NCBI GenBank assembly: GCA_017475265.1
Contig: JAFVFY010000001.1
Span: 1 to 64,000, forward strand
Direction of reading: 5' to 3'
DNA: 64,000 nt
From: Prevotella sp.
GTDB taxonomy: Bacteria; Bacteroidota; Bacteroidia; Bacteroidales; Bacteroidaceae
The notes beneath the pieces were generated by a model, which was not told the origin of the DNA, ran no database searches, and saw only the letters and a program-made list of their open reading frames with translations. Made by a program: the position numbers and the translations under genes. Positions 1 to 9,197 of the stretch are shown here, in pieces. The stretch's first letter is position 1; each line of letters begins with the position of its first letter.

Positions 1-3000
1 ATCACCGGCACGGCCATCATCGACAACGTCCTCACCATGCCCGGCTACGACATCACCGTGAGCTTCAGCGGAGAGCCTATCGACTGGGCCAACGACGGAC
101 ACAGCGGCACCGAGACCGACCCCTATATCATCTATAACAAGGCTCAGCTCGACAAGCTGGCACAGCGCGTGAACAGCGGCGAGGGCGACGCCGCCACCGG
201 CTACAGCGGCAAGTACTTCAAGCTGGGAGCCGACATCATCTACGACACCGAGGGTATCGGCGCCACCGGGAGCAACTACACCGCCATCGGTAACAGCGGG
301 AACCCCTTCTGCGGCCACTTCGACGGCCAGGGCCACAGCGTCAGCGGCATCCGCATCTATAGCAACGCCGACAGCTACCAAGGACTCTTCGGCCAGACCG
401 GTACCGGCGCCTGCATCCAGGGCATTATCCTCACCGACGCCCGCATCACCGGCTACGCCAACACCGGCGGCATCGCTGGTAGCAACGGCGGCACACTGAG
501 CCATAACCGCGTCATCGGAGCCGTCGTGGCCGCCACCACCGACAACAACAACGGCGCCATCTGCGGCGAGAATGGCGGCACCCTTGAGAACAACTACTAC
601 CACGACTGCACCGTGGCCGGCGTGGAGAACGCCACCGGCAAGGGCTGCAACAATGCCGACGTCGACGACAACAACGGCGCCATGCCTGCCTTCCTCGTCA
701 CTCCCGGCGAAGGCATCACCATCCAGACCCCGATGGCCGACGACCTCGGCTTCAGCTACGACAGCGACGGCGACGGACAGGACGAGAACTACTGGCGCAA
801 GGGCGCACAGCTCATCCTCGCCAACCAGTTCGCCAACGTACCCGAAGGCTACGCCTCCTCCACCATCACCGTCACCAAGACCGCCAACGGCATCGACATC
901 ACCTCCAACGTCCTCAGCGGCACCACCCTCACCGTGCCCACCGCCGATGTCACCGTCACGGTGACACTGACACCCATCCCCTGGAGCGGCACGGGCACCA
1001 GGGACGATCCCTGGGTCATCAGCTATGCCAGCCAGCTCGACCTGCTGGCACAGCGCGTGAACAGCGCCACGGGCGACTATGAAGATTACGGCAACCGCGG
1101 GAAATACTACTACAAGTACAAGGGCAAGTACTTCGTGCTGGGAGCCGACATCACCTACAACCACGACGACGACGCGAACGATGCCGTATATGCGAGCAAC
1201 TACACCGCCATCGGCTGCGACTTCGGTAATCAAGTGTGCTTCTTCAGCGGCCACTTCGACGGCCGGGGCCACACCGTCAGCGGCATCCGCATCTATAAGG
1301 GCGCCTACAGCGCGTCCATTGACCAAGGCCTCTTCGGCCTGAGCGGCGGCAACATCCGTGGCATCACCCTCGCCGACGCACGCATCACCGGCTACGATAA
1401 CACCGGCGGCATCGTGGGCAACAACAAGGGCACCGTCAGCGACTGCCACATCGCAGCCGACGTCTATATCCACGCCGCCCAGTCCGGTGCTAACTACCAC
1501 GGCGGCATCGTGGGCGAAAACGGCGGCACCATCGACCAGTGTACCAGCGCCGCTACCCTCACCATCGCCGACGCCGACAACAGCTATTGCTACGGCGGCA
1601 TCGTGGGCGAAAACGGCGGCACCCTGCGCCACAACCTCGCCATCGGCGCCACCGTGCCCGCCGCCGCGGACAACACCTACGGCGCCATCTGCGGCGAGAA
1701 TGGCGGCACCCTTGAGAACAACTACTACCACGCCTGCACCGTAGCCGGTACAGAGAACGCCACCAGCGTGGGTTGCAACAAGGCCGACGTCACCGACGGC
1801 GCCGAGCCCGGCATCATCCTCTATGACCACTCATCGAGGACCGACATCAACAGCTATATCCTCACTAAGGTGGGCAACGTGGCCGTTCTCCGCGTCGCCC
1901 TCGCCGGCCGCACGCTCTACCAAGACGGCGACTGGAACACGCTGTGCCTGCCTTTCGACGTCGCGCTCGCGGGTTCACCCCTCGAGGGTGCCACCGTCAT
2001 GGAGCTGGACAACCATGAGGGCAGTGGCACGGGCTTCGATGCCACGACGGGCATCCTCACGCTCAACTTCGTCGATATTTCCCCTTCAGGGGAGCAAGTG
2101 GGGCTAATGACGGCTGGCCGGCCCTACATCGTGAAGTGGCCCTCATCCATAGCCCGCACCATCAGCTCGACGGACGACTGGCACGACTTCGCCGCCGCCG
2201 TAGCGGGTGGCAACACGTATGAGGGCAAGGTGGTAACGCTCGATGACGACATCAACGTCTCGGAGATGGTGGGCACGAGCGAGCACAAGTTCAAGGGCAC
2301 CTTCGACGGCCAGGGCCACACGCTGACGCTCAACGACCTGTCGGCCTCGGGAGAGGCCTGCGCCCCGTTCCGCTATGTAGAGGGGGCCACCATCGCCAAC
2401 CTGCACACCACAGGCTCCGTCATTGCCGACAAAAACGAAGCATCTAAGTTCCGCTCGGGGCTGGTAGGCCAGTCGGACGGCAACACCACCATCCTCAACA
2501 GCTGGAGCAGCGTGACCATCAGCAGCGGCATTTCGGGCGACGGCACCCACGGCGGCTTCATCGGCGTGTCGAGTTCCGGCGACGCCACCATCAGCAACTG
2601 CCGCTTCGACGGAAGCTTCAGTGGCAGCAGCACCAAGTGCTGGGGTGGCTTCGTGGGCTGGAGCAACAGCGCGACCAGCATCCGCAACAGCGTCTTTGCA
2701 CCCGAGGGCATCACGATAGATCAATCCGGCAGCACCACGTTCAGCCGCAATAAGGTGAAGACCACGAACTGCTACTACACCGTGGCTCTTAATGATTTCA
2801 CCAACGGTGCCACAGCCATCGGCACGACAAGTGCCGACGACCTGGCCGCCGACCTCGGTAGCGGATGGCAGGTGAAGGACGGAAAGGCCGTGCCCGTGAT
2901 CACCTCCATAGGCATCACCGACCCCGTATTCAGCACCGTCACCATCGACGACACCAACCGCGACGTGACCTTCACCGGCGGCAGCTTCAAGGGCACCTAC

Positions 3001-3324
3001 CAGACCATCGCCTTCGACAAGGAGGACCAGAGCATCCTCTTCCTCGGCGCGAAGAACACCCTCTACTATCCGCAGAAGGGCGCCACCATCAACGCCTTCC
3101 GCGCCTACTTCGACCTGACCGGCGGCGGCAAGGCCCGCCAGTTCGTGCTCAACTTCGGAGAGGACGGCGAGGCACAGGGAATCAAGGAAATTGACGATTT
3201 ACCGATTTACGATTTACGATTTGAGGCTGGCGCGTGGTACACCCTCGACGGCGTGAAGCTCGACGGGAAGCCGACGAAGAAGGGTCTCTACATCCACGGA
3301 GGCCGCAAGGTTGTGGTGAAGTAA
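1..3324 (+). CDS. GLUG-repeat surface protein, 5' end outside window
   Basis: The frame is open from base 1, so the N-terminus lies upstream; 1107 residues are visible. Modules of the form GHFDGQGHSVSGIRIY...GLFG...GGIAG repeat, which is the GLUG family pattern found in secreted or adhesin-like proteins. Two large modules are near-copies: bases 553-620 and 1681-1748 are almost identical, a 1128 bp (376 codon) period that suggests recent tandem duplication. A third diverged GLUG block lies near bases 2270-2750. The C-terminus (LDGKPTKKGLYIHGGRKVVVK region) resembles the short C-terminal tail of many Prevotella exported proteins, possibly a type IX-like sorting tail. A degenerate ATTTACG repeat is translated just before this tail (3190-3222). 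A surface location is inferred from family and tail; binding target unknown. Confidence 0.8.
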   Translation: MTGTAIIDNVLTMPGYDITVSFSGEPIDWANDGHSGTETDPYIIYNKAQLDKLAQRVNSGEGDAATGYSGKYFKLGADIIYDTEGIGATGSNYTAIGNSGNPFCGHFDGQGHSVSGIRIYSNADSYQGLFGQTGTGACIQGIILTDARITGYANTGGIAGSNGGTLSHNRVIGAVVAATTDNNNGAICGENGGTLENNYYHDCTVAGVENATGKGCNNADVDDNNGAMPAFLVTPGEGITIQTPMADDLGFSYDSDGDGQDENYWRKGAQLILANQFANVPEGYASSTITVTKTANGIDITSNVLSGTTLTVPTADVTVTVTLTPIPWSGTGTRDDPWVISYASQLDLLAQRVNSATGDYEDYGNRGKYYYKYKGKYFVLGADITYNHDDDANDAVYASNYTAIGCDFGNQVCFFSGHFDGRGHTVSGIRIYKGAYSASIDQGLFGLSGGNIRGITLADARITGYDNTGGIVGNNKGTVSDCHIAADVYIHAAQSGANYHGGIVGENGGTIDQCTSAATLTIADADNSYCYGGIVGENGGTLRHNLAIGATVPAAADNTYGAICGENGGTLENNYYHACTVAGTENATSVGCNKADVTDGAEPGIILYDHSSRTDINSYILTKVGNVAVLRVALAGRTLYQDGDWNTLCLPFDVALAGSPLEGATVMELDNHEGSGTGFDATTGILTLNFVDISPSGEQVGLMTAGRPYIVKWPSSIARTISSTDDWHDFAAAVAGGNTYEGKVVTLDDDINVSEMVGTSEHKFKGTFDGQGHTLTLNDLSASGEACAPFRYVEGATIANLHTTGSVIADKNEASKFRSGLVGQSDGNTTILNSWSSVTISSGISGDGTHGGFIGVSSSGDATISNCRFDGSFSGSSTKCWGGFVGWSNSATSIRNSVFAPEGITIDQSGSTTFSRNKVKTTNCYYTVALNDFTNGATAIGTTSADDLAADLGSGWQVKDGKAVPVITSIGITDPVFSTVTIDDTNRDVTFTGGSFKGTYQTIAFDKEDQSILFLGAKNTLYYPQKGATINAFRAYFDLTGGGKARQFVLNFGEDGEAQGIKEIDDLPIYDLRFEAGAWYTLDGVKLDGKPTKKGLYIHGGRKVVVK

Positions 3325-3389
3325 ATGACTATTTTCTTGGCGTTTCTGTTTTTTATACCAAAAAATTTCTTGGTTAGAGAATTATTCGT

Positions 3390-3397
3390 TATCTTTG
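3390..3397 (+). promoter_or_regulatory. Bacteroidetes -7 box TATCTTTG
   Basis: TATCTTTG fits the Bacteroidetes -7 consensus TAnnTTTG. It lies 25 bp before the ATG at 3423, with TTGG about 17 bp upstream, and would drive the unknown lipoprotein gene independently of the GLUG gene. Confidence 0.55.
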
Positions 3398-3422
3398 CCG
3401 CGTTTTTAAAACTATATTAATT

Positions 3423-4694
3423 ATGAAGAAGACTTTTATCCTTGCAATTAACACTATGGTATGCGCTGCGTTTATCGCATGCTCATCAAATGACAACCCG
3501 TCGTCTGCTATATACAACCCAGTGCCAAAGGAGCAATGGAGCCCCACGTACAAGGGCTCTGACTTCACCGTGCCACAGCTGCCCGACCTCTACGTGAACT
3601 ACTGGGAGTACAGCTACGATACTAAGGCGACCCCCAATATTATCCTGCGTATCTCGGGCGAGTTTCCCAAGTGCCGTTACTTTAGCTTCAGCACCTACAA
3701 CGATGACAACGGTATGGCCATCGGCGGTATGTCGGATTTCGAGATTCAGCCCGACGCTGGATGCGTGAACCCGTTCTTGAAAACCTCGACGGCTAAGAAC
3801 ACTTACACCGTCTATATCGTTCCTGAGTCGGCCACGGCCCAACAAATTGCCAATCTCCCGAGTAAGAACATCATTCTGCTGAGCGACACAATCGAGCATA
3901 CCTGTATGATTATTCGCCAGTATCTGGGCATCGACGAATATGGCGGAGTCGACATGCCTGCTATCCAGGCCTTCGAGCTGGAGAGCATGAAGGAAGTGCC
4001 TGCCCCCAAACGTAATGAGAGTAATATCTGGGCTGTAATCGACCCCAACGCCTTCAAGCCCATTTGGTCTGACAGCATCACCGACGTGCCTTTCATGAGG
4101 GCAACGAAAGGCAGTTTCTATCCTAACAACGCCACTGACTACCTGTACTGCCGCACGGCCATCGAAGACGACCAGGTGCTGACATATAGCTTCATCCCTT
4201 CGCCCCATCCGAAGCGTGTGGAGGACAATGTGGGTGCTCCCTGCCGTTACTGGTCCATGTGCTTTGGCACTCAGCTCGACACTCGTTCCTATTACTCTGT
4301 CTACGACGAGCAGGCAGGCGTGCCCGACGGCGAGAAGGTGACCTTCGTGGTTTGCATGAAGCAGAATCCCCGGCTGGCAGATATCGAGGCTGCCGTCAGA
4401 ACTGCCAAGGCGAATGGACAGTACATCGAGCTTATAGCATGGGATCGCGAGCGCCCGTCCTACTTCGGCCCGACAATCCCTATCGGCAATACCATCACCG
4501 TGATGTACCGCAACATCCTGCCCAACGAGAAATGGCAGTACTCGATGGCAAAGATGACACCGACGCCCTACGGCGACCCTGTCACAACATCGCAAAAGAA
4601 TCCCAAGACCATGCAGGCCGATTTGGCCCTGGGCGAGTACGGTCCCCGAGGCAAGAAAGTCACTACCCAGGAGTTTTTAGAGAGCATGAAATAA
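3423..4694 (+). CDS. Putative lipoprotein of unknown function
   Basis: 423 residues. The N-terminus is a lipoprotein signal: two lysines, a hydrophobic stretch and a lipobox ending AFIAC, with the acylated Cys at about residue 20. I do not recognise the mature domain. It is acidic and aromatic-rich, with a run near residue 80 (RYFSFSTYNDDNG) that looks like a beta-rich fold, and no glycosidase or protease motif stands out. It has its own -7 promoter and is separated by about 100 bp from the GLUG gene and 460 bp from the GH2 gene, so it looks monocistronic. A periplasmic or outer-membrane-anchored location is inferred from the lipobox alone. Confidence 0.75.
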   Translation: MKKTFILAINTMVCAAFIACSSNDNPSSAIYNPVPKEQWSPTYKGSDFTVPQLPDLYVNYWEYSYDTKATPNIILRISGEFPKCRYFSFSTYNDDNGMAIGGMSDFEIQPDAGCVNPFLKTSTAKNTYTVYIVPESATAQQIANLPSKNIILLSDTIEHTCMIIRQYLGIDEYGGVDMPAIQAFELESMKEVPAPKRNESNIWAVIDPNAFKPIWSDSITDVPFMRATKGSFYPNNATDYLYCRTAIEDDQVLTYSFIPSPHPKRVEDNVGAPCRYWSMCFGTQLDTRSYYSVYDEQAGVPDGEKVTFVVCMKQNPRLADIEAAVRTAKANGQYIELIAWDRERPSYFGPTIPIGNTITVMYRNILPNEKWQYSMAKMTPTPYGDPVTTSQKNPKTMQADLALGEYGPRGKKVTTQEFLESMK

Positions 4695-5127
4695 GCGGCC
4701 TTTTAATAACCCCATAATTCAAGCTAAGGAATTTAGGTGCTCAGCCCAAAGGGACGCTAGTGTGACGGACACGGCTTTCCTTGCAAAGGTGCAAGGGAGG
4801 CCGTAGTGTTTCTTGTGAGTATTCATCAGAAATAACGAAATAATATTCTAAGGAGTCAAGGAGTGGCTACGCGCAGCTTCCTAAATTCCCAGATTCCTTA
4901 GACAAATACCCCGCAGGGAAAAACTCCTAAACTCCTGAACTCCTTAGAAAGATTATGGTCCGTAGCGTGAAGTGAACATGAATTTCCGTGTAATCCGTTA
5001 TTGAAAAGAGTATGGATAATCCAAGATGAAGTGGAGCGTATTATCAGATAATCGAAGCAGTGAGAGGCGACGGGTAGGCGACGGCGTTATATTTGCTTCC
5101 TTTTTTACTTATTTAAAAGGGAATTAG
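4695..5127. other. Gene-free stretch with degenerate repeats
   Basis: No convincing gene or tRNA seen. It holds degenerate tandem words built on AACTCCT/AGGAGT (about 4850-4950), a palindromic patch near 4745-4812 that includes CCCAAAGGGACGCT (similar wording recurs at 56794-56812), and an AATCCGT word near 4995. It resembles the other repeat-laden spacers of this window. Confidence 0.5.
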
Positions 5128-5135
5128 TAACTTTG
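5128..5135 (+). promoter_or_regulatory. -7 box TAACTTTG that fixes the GH2 start
   Basis: TAACTTTG matches TAnnTTTG. It overlaps the upstream in-frame GTG at 5135, so that codon would lie at or before the transcription start. The usable starts are therefore the ATGs at 5153 or 5162. Confidence 0.6.
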
Positions 5136-5152
5136 TGCCCAAAATCAGACTT

Positions 5153-7519
5153 ATGAGCAATATGAAAAGTAATTGGTTTTTAGCTTTTGGCCTATGGCTC
5201 CTGGCTTTTGGTGCTTCGGCACAGACACAAAGGCAGCTGTTCGATGACGGCTGGCAGTTTACCCATGATGGCAAGACCATCAACGTAGATTTACCCCACG
5301 ACTGGGCAATTGCATACGCCCCCGACCCAGCAACTGGTGCCAGCGGTACCGATGGCGGTTGGTATCCTGGTGGCAAGGGCGAATATCGCAAGACGTTTGC
5401 CACACCCAAGGGCGAGGTAGTAAAACTGCACTTCGAGGGTGTGTATCAGAAGGCCGAGGTATTCGTCAATGGCCAGAAAGCCGGGCAGCATGCATACGGT
5501 TACACACCATTTACCGTAGACGTAACGCCTTATTTGGCCTCACCCCTGACCCCTCTCCAAGAGGCGAGGGGAACTTTGGGGAAGAGAGGAGGAATGAATA
5601 CTAATGAGGTTGTCGTCAAGGTTGACAACTCTGAACAGCCTAATTGTCGTTGGTATACAGGCTCGGGCATCTACCGTCATGTATGGCTTGAGACGATGCC
5701 CGCCCTGCATATTGCCGAGAATGGTGTGTTTGTAACTACGCCCGAGGTATCGTCTGACAAGGCTGTCGTAAAGGTTGATGTGACGGTGCAGAATGAGGAC
5801 AGTAATGACCAGCAAGGCACCGTGGAGGTGGAAGGTCAACAGAAAGAAGTATCGCTGAAAGCCGGTGAGAGCAAGGCCGTTAGCTTTACCTACACCATCA
5901 ACAATCCCAAGCTCTGGTCGCCAGAGTCACCATACTTGTACACCGTGAGTGTTGCACTTAAGAACAATTCGTTAAATTCGTGTAATTCAAAAATCAAATT
6001 CGGAGTGCGTTCGTTCTCTTTCGATGCCGAGAAGGGTTTTGTGCTCAACGGTAAGCCGTTGCTCATCAACGGGGCCTGCGTACACCACGACGACGGCGTA
6101 CTGGGCGCTATGGCCTTCGATGCTGCCGAGATACGCAAGGTTCGTCAGATGAAGGATGCTGGTTTCAATCTTATCCGCACCAGTCATAATCCCACCACCC
6201 GTGCCTTCCTCGATGCCTGCGACTCACTGGGTATGCTGGTCATCGGCGAGGCCTTCGACGGATGGCGCACAGCCAAGAAGCCATACGACTATTCTACGCT
6301 CATCGATTCGTGCTATCGAGAGGATATACGTGCGATGGTGGAGCGTGACCGCAACCATCCAAGCATCATCTGCTGGAGCATCGGCAACGAGGTGATAGAG
6401 CGTAAGGACATCCGCGTCATCCATACGGCAAAGATGCTGAAACAGGCTATCTTGGACTACGACCAGACACGTCCTGTGACCGAGGCTCTCTGCGCCTGGG
6501 ACAGCGATTGGGAAATCTATGACCCGCACTTCGACGTGCTGGACATCGGCGGATATAACTATATGATATTCAAGCACGCCAGCGATCATCAGCGTAATCC
6601 TAAACGAGTGATGTGGCAGACAGAGAGCTATCCGCGCGATGCTTTCAAGAACTGGGCACTCGTAAACGACTATCCTTACATCATCGGCGACATCGTTTGG
6701 ACGGGGCTCGACTATCTTGGTGAGTCGGGCATTGGTCGTAACTACTACGATGGCGAGACGCCAGGCGAACACTGGCGCGATGGTGGTGTGCCCGACTGGC
6801 ACGGAGCCTATTGCGGTGACGTCGACATCACTGGTTGGCGCAAACCCATCAGTCATTACCGAGAGATGCTTTGGAACAATACTCAGGATCTATACATGGC
6901 CGTACGCGAACCCGATGGCTATCGTGGTAAGATCAACACGACATCCTGGAGCGTATGGCCCACCTGGGAGAGCTGGAACTGGCAAGGCTGGGAAGGCAAA
7001 CCCGTTGAAGTGGAGGTCTACACCAAAAAGCCAAACGTCAGTCTCTATCTGAACGACAGGTGTGTAGGTCTCAAGCTTGTTAACAACCAACAAACGGAGT
7101 ACAAGGCCGTCTTTAAGGTCGACTACGAGCCTGGCACACTTCGTGCTGAGGCCGGTGGTAAGTCCGTTACACTATGTACAGCCGGCGAGCCTGCCCGACT
7201 TCGCCTTACTGCCGACAAGCCTGCACTCAAGGCCGATGGTCAGGATTTGGCCTATATTACTATTGAGGTTGTCGATAGCGAAGGTCGTGTCTGTCCCGAT
7301 GCTGCTATCCCCTGCGAGGCTATTGTAAAGGGACAAGGCCAACTGATGGCCTTCGCCACTGCCGATCTCACTGACCGCGAGCCCAAGACCTCGCCCCGCG
7401 TCACCACATGGAAGGGGCGTGCCCTGCTCGTGGTACGCAGCGGCAAGTCCAAAGGAAAAGCACAGGTGATCATCAAAAGCACTCTGCCCACCGCCAACCT
7501 TACCATTAAAACGAAATGA
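5153..7519 (+). CDS. GH2 family glycosidase (beta-galactosidase-like), secreted
   Basis: About 788 residues. A signal peptide (MKSNWFLAFGLWLLAFGASA) directs export. The order is that of GH2: sugar-binding jelly-roll (DDGWQFTHDGK, LPHDWAIA), immunoglobulin-like domain, then a TIM barrel with acid/base Glu in CWSIGNEV (about E413) and nucleophile Glu in MWQTESYP (about E491), followed by C-terminal DUF4982-like and invasin/Big-like domains. Likely a periplasmic exo-glycosidase acting on beta-galactosides, though GH2 also includes glucuronidases and mannosidases. Two repeat insertions are translated in frame: a C-rich palindrome at 5539-5590 and AATTCGT words at 5963-6003 inside the immunoglobulin-like domain. 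Start chosen because the promoter box overlaps the upstream GTG. Confidence 0.88.
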   Translation: MSNMKSNWFLAFGLWLLAFGASAQTQRQLFDDGWQFTHDGKTINVDLPHDWAIAYAPDPATGASGTDGGWYPGGKGEYRKTFATPKGEVVKLHFEGVYQKAEVFVNGQKAGQHAYGYTPFTVDVTPYLASPLTPLQEARGTLGKRGGMNTNEVVVKVDNSEQPNCRWYTGSGIYRHVWLETMPALHIAENGVFVTTPEVSSDKAVVKVDVTVQNEDSNDQQGTVEVEGQQKEVSLKAGESKAVSFTYTINNPKLWSPESPYLYTVSVALKNNSLNSCNSKIKFGVRSFSFDAEKGFVLNGKPLLINGACVHHDDGVLGAMAFDAAEIRKVRQMKDAGFNLIRTSHNPTTRAFLDACDSLGMLVIGEAFDGWRTAKKPYDYSTLIDSCYREDIRAMVERDRNHPSIICWSIGNEVIERKDIRVIHTAKMLKQAILDYDQTRPVTEALCAWDSDWEIYDPHFDVLDIGGYNYMIFKHASDHQRNPKRVMWQTESYPRDAFKNWALVNDYPYIIGDIVWTGLDYLGESGIGRNYYDGETPGEHWRDGGVPDWHGAYCGDVDITGWRKPISHYREMLWNNTQDLYMAVREPDGYRGKINTTSWSVWPTWESWNWQGWEGKPVEVEVYTKKPNVSLYLNDRCVGLKLVNNQQTEYKAVFKVDYEPGTLRAEAGGKSVTLCTAGEPARLRLTADKPALKADGQDLAYITIEVVDSEGRVCPDAAIPCEAIVKGQGQLMAFATADLTDREPKTSPRVTTWKGRALLVVRSGKSKGKAQVIIKSTLPTANLTIKTK

Positions 7520-7572
7520 TGATGACAAGAAGTCTCCTCTAGTTCATACCTGCGAAATAAAGAAGGATGACT

Positions 7573-8487
7573 TCAGACATCAAAAACCTGCATTTCGCGG
7601 GTCAGATGGCTTTCGGGGAATACTTCGCGGGCTTCGTCCAGCAGGATGTTCTCGTCGATGTAACGAGAGCTGAAATGGCCAAGGAGCAGTTTGCCGACAT
7701 GTGCCTCACGGGCTACGGTGGCGGCCTGTACGGCAGTAGAGTGGAAGTATTTCTCGGCCATGACTAAGTTGTCGGCGGCATAGGTAGCCTCGTGGTAGAG
7801 GGTGCTGACGCCCTGTAGTTGCTTCGCCAGTGCGGGCATGTAGCGCGTGTCGGAACAGTAGGCATAGCTGCGCGGAGGCTCGGCAGGAGTGACGAGACGC
7901 TCATGGGGAATGACGGTGCCATCCTCGCAAGTGAAATCCTGTCCGGCCTTGATGTTGTTGATTTGCGACATGGGAATCTGATAGAAGTCTATCATGTCGC
8001 GGCGGATATGCGGCAGCGACGGTTTCTCACGGAAGAGGAATCCGCAACAGGGCACGCGGTGCTCCAGGGGGATGGTCTCGACGGTGAGCGAACGGTCATC
8101 GTAGATGACGGTCTGGCGAGTAGTGTCAACAGGGTGGAACTCCACCTCATAGCCCAGGTCATGGCAGAAGAAACGCATCTGCATGTCGAGCATCGACTGC
8201 AAGTCAGCAGGGGCATAGACATGAAGCGTCGCCGTGCGCCCCAAAAGTCCAATCGACGAGATGAGCCCCATGAGGCCGAAGCAGTGGTCACCATGAAGAT
8301 GGGAGATAAAGACATGCCCCAGTTTGCCAAACGACAGGCTGGCACGGCGCACCTGCAGCTGTGCGCCCTCGCCGCAGTCGACCATAAACAGCTTGCCACG
8401 ACACTCTACCACCTGCATCGACGGGTAATGGCGCGTCGTGGGTAGCGCACTGCTGCAGCCCAGGACATGTACTCTGAAAGGCTCCAT
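7573..8487 (-). CDS. rnz: Ribonuclease Z
   Basis: 304 residues, the usual short-form length. It processes tRNA 3' ends as a cytoplasmic zinc-dependent endoribonuclease. The metallo-beta-lactamase signature HLHGDH is at residues 63-68, preceded by VDCGEGAQ. Further metal-binding histidines appear in YHEATYA and in GHFSSRY. It is the last gene of a minus-strand group mazG, lipocalin-like lipoprotein, rnz; the 46 bp gap before it is filled by GATTGAAGATTGA word repeats. Nothing essential is missing. Confidence 0.92.
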   Translation of the reverse strand: MEPFRVHVLGCSSALPTTRHYPSMQVVECRGKLFMVDCGEGAQLQVRRASLSFGKLGHVFISHLHGDHCFGLMGLISSIGLLGRTATLHVYAPADLQSMLDMQMRFFCHDLGYEVEFHPVDTTRQTVIYDDRSLTVETIPLEHRVPCCGFLFREKPSLPHIRRDMIDFYQIPMSQINNIKAGQDFTCEDGTVIPHERLVTPAEPPRSYAYCSDTRYMPALAKQLQGVSTLYHEATYAADNLVMAEKYFHSTAVQAATVAREAHVGKLLLGHFSSRYIDENILLDEAREVFPESHLTREMQVFDV

Positions 8488-8494
8488 CCCTTAT

Positions 8495-8527
8495 ATTGAG
8501 GATTGAAGATTGAAGATTGAGGATTGG
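8495..8527. repeat. Tandem ATTGAGG/ATTGAAG words
   Basis: About four degenerate copies of a 7-8 bp word (ATTGAGG, ATTGAAG) occupy most of the spacer between the lipocalin-like gene and rnz, just upstream of the rnz start codon in transcription order. One of many such word repeats in this window. Confidence 0.8.
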
Positions 8528-8533
8528 GTAGGA

Positions 8534-9184
8534 TTACAGGAAGAAATCATCCATTCCGTCATCCAGTTCGATGTCCAAGCCGTCATCGACTTCCAATTTC
8601 TGACGGCCATATTCCTGGATTTCATCATCGCCGGAGATAATCAGCGAGTCACGGTTCAGCCTTATGATAGAGAACACATGTGCCTCGTCACTACCGATGC
8701 CGTCCTCGAGCGTCACCATGAAAATCAGCTTGCCGTTGAACAGTCGCCACGACTTATAGACAAGCTCGCTCTGGTCTATGCTCTCTGCCGTGCCACCCTT
8801 CTGTATGCTTACGCCCATGAATGAGCTTCCGTCGATGGGATTTGGCGTCACCCAGTTGCCCAGCAAGACCGACCTGTTAACAATCATTGTTGCGGCAGTG
8901 GTGTCGGCGTTCACCGTGACAGCCAGCTCGTCGCCCAGGTTATAGCCACCCTTTATCAGGCTGTCTCTGCGTGCCGTACTGACATCGAGCTTCAGGGTGT
9001 CTCCCGCATCGGTGACGAGTTGGAGTGTGTTGAGGTCGGAACCTCGTGAACAGAAGCCATAAATCATGGTGTCACGAACTACGGTGTCCATGTTCACTTC
9101 TTCAAAGGGCACGTTCTGGCTCTTATTTACGCAAGCAGCCAGCATGGTCAGGGCTGCGATTGCAAGGAATACGATTCTTTTCAT
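8534..9184 (-). CDS. Lipocalin-like lipoprotein
   Basis: 216 residues. Lipoprotein signal MKRIVFLAIAALTMLAAC with the acylated Cys at 18. The body contains LLGNWVTPNPIDGSSFMGVSIQ, the start of a lipocalin-like domain seen in many Bacteroidales lipoproteins (W after a short Gly/Asn turn, beta strands to the end). The ligand is unknown. The C-terminus is strongly acidic (DDGLDIELDDGMDD). It starts 13 bp after the mazG stop and is probably co-transcribed with mazG and rnz. Confidence 0.75.
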   Translation of the reverse strand: MKRIVFLAIAALTMLAACVNKSQNVPFEEVNMDTVVRDTMIYGFCSRGSDLNTLQLVTDAGDTLKLDVSTARRDSLIKGGYNLGDELAVTVNADTTAATMIVNRSVLLGNWVTPNPIDGSSFMGVSIQKGGTAESIDQSELVYKSWRLFNGKLIFMVTLEDGIGSDEAHVFSIIRLNRDSLIISGDDEIQEYGRQKLEVDDGLDIELDDGMDDFFL

Positions 9185-9197
9185 AGTCTATTTTTAT

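Noticed and set aside
4695-5127. Riboswitch or small RNA before the GH2 gene
   Set aside because: No conserved riboswitch core seen; the only structure is repeat-type palindromes upstream of the promoter.
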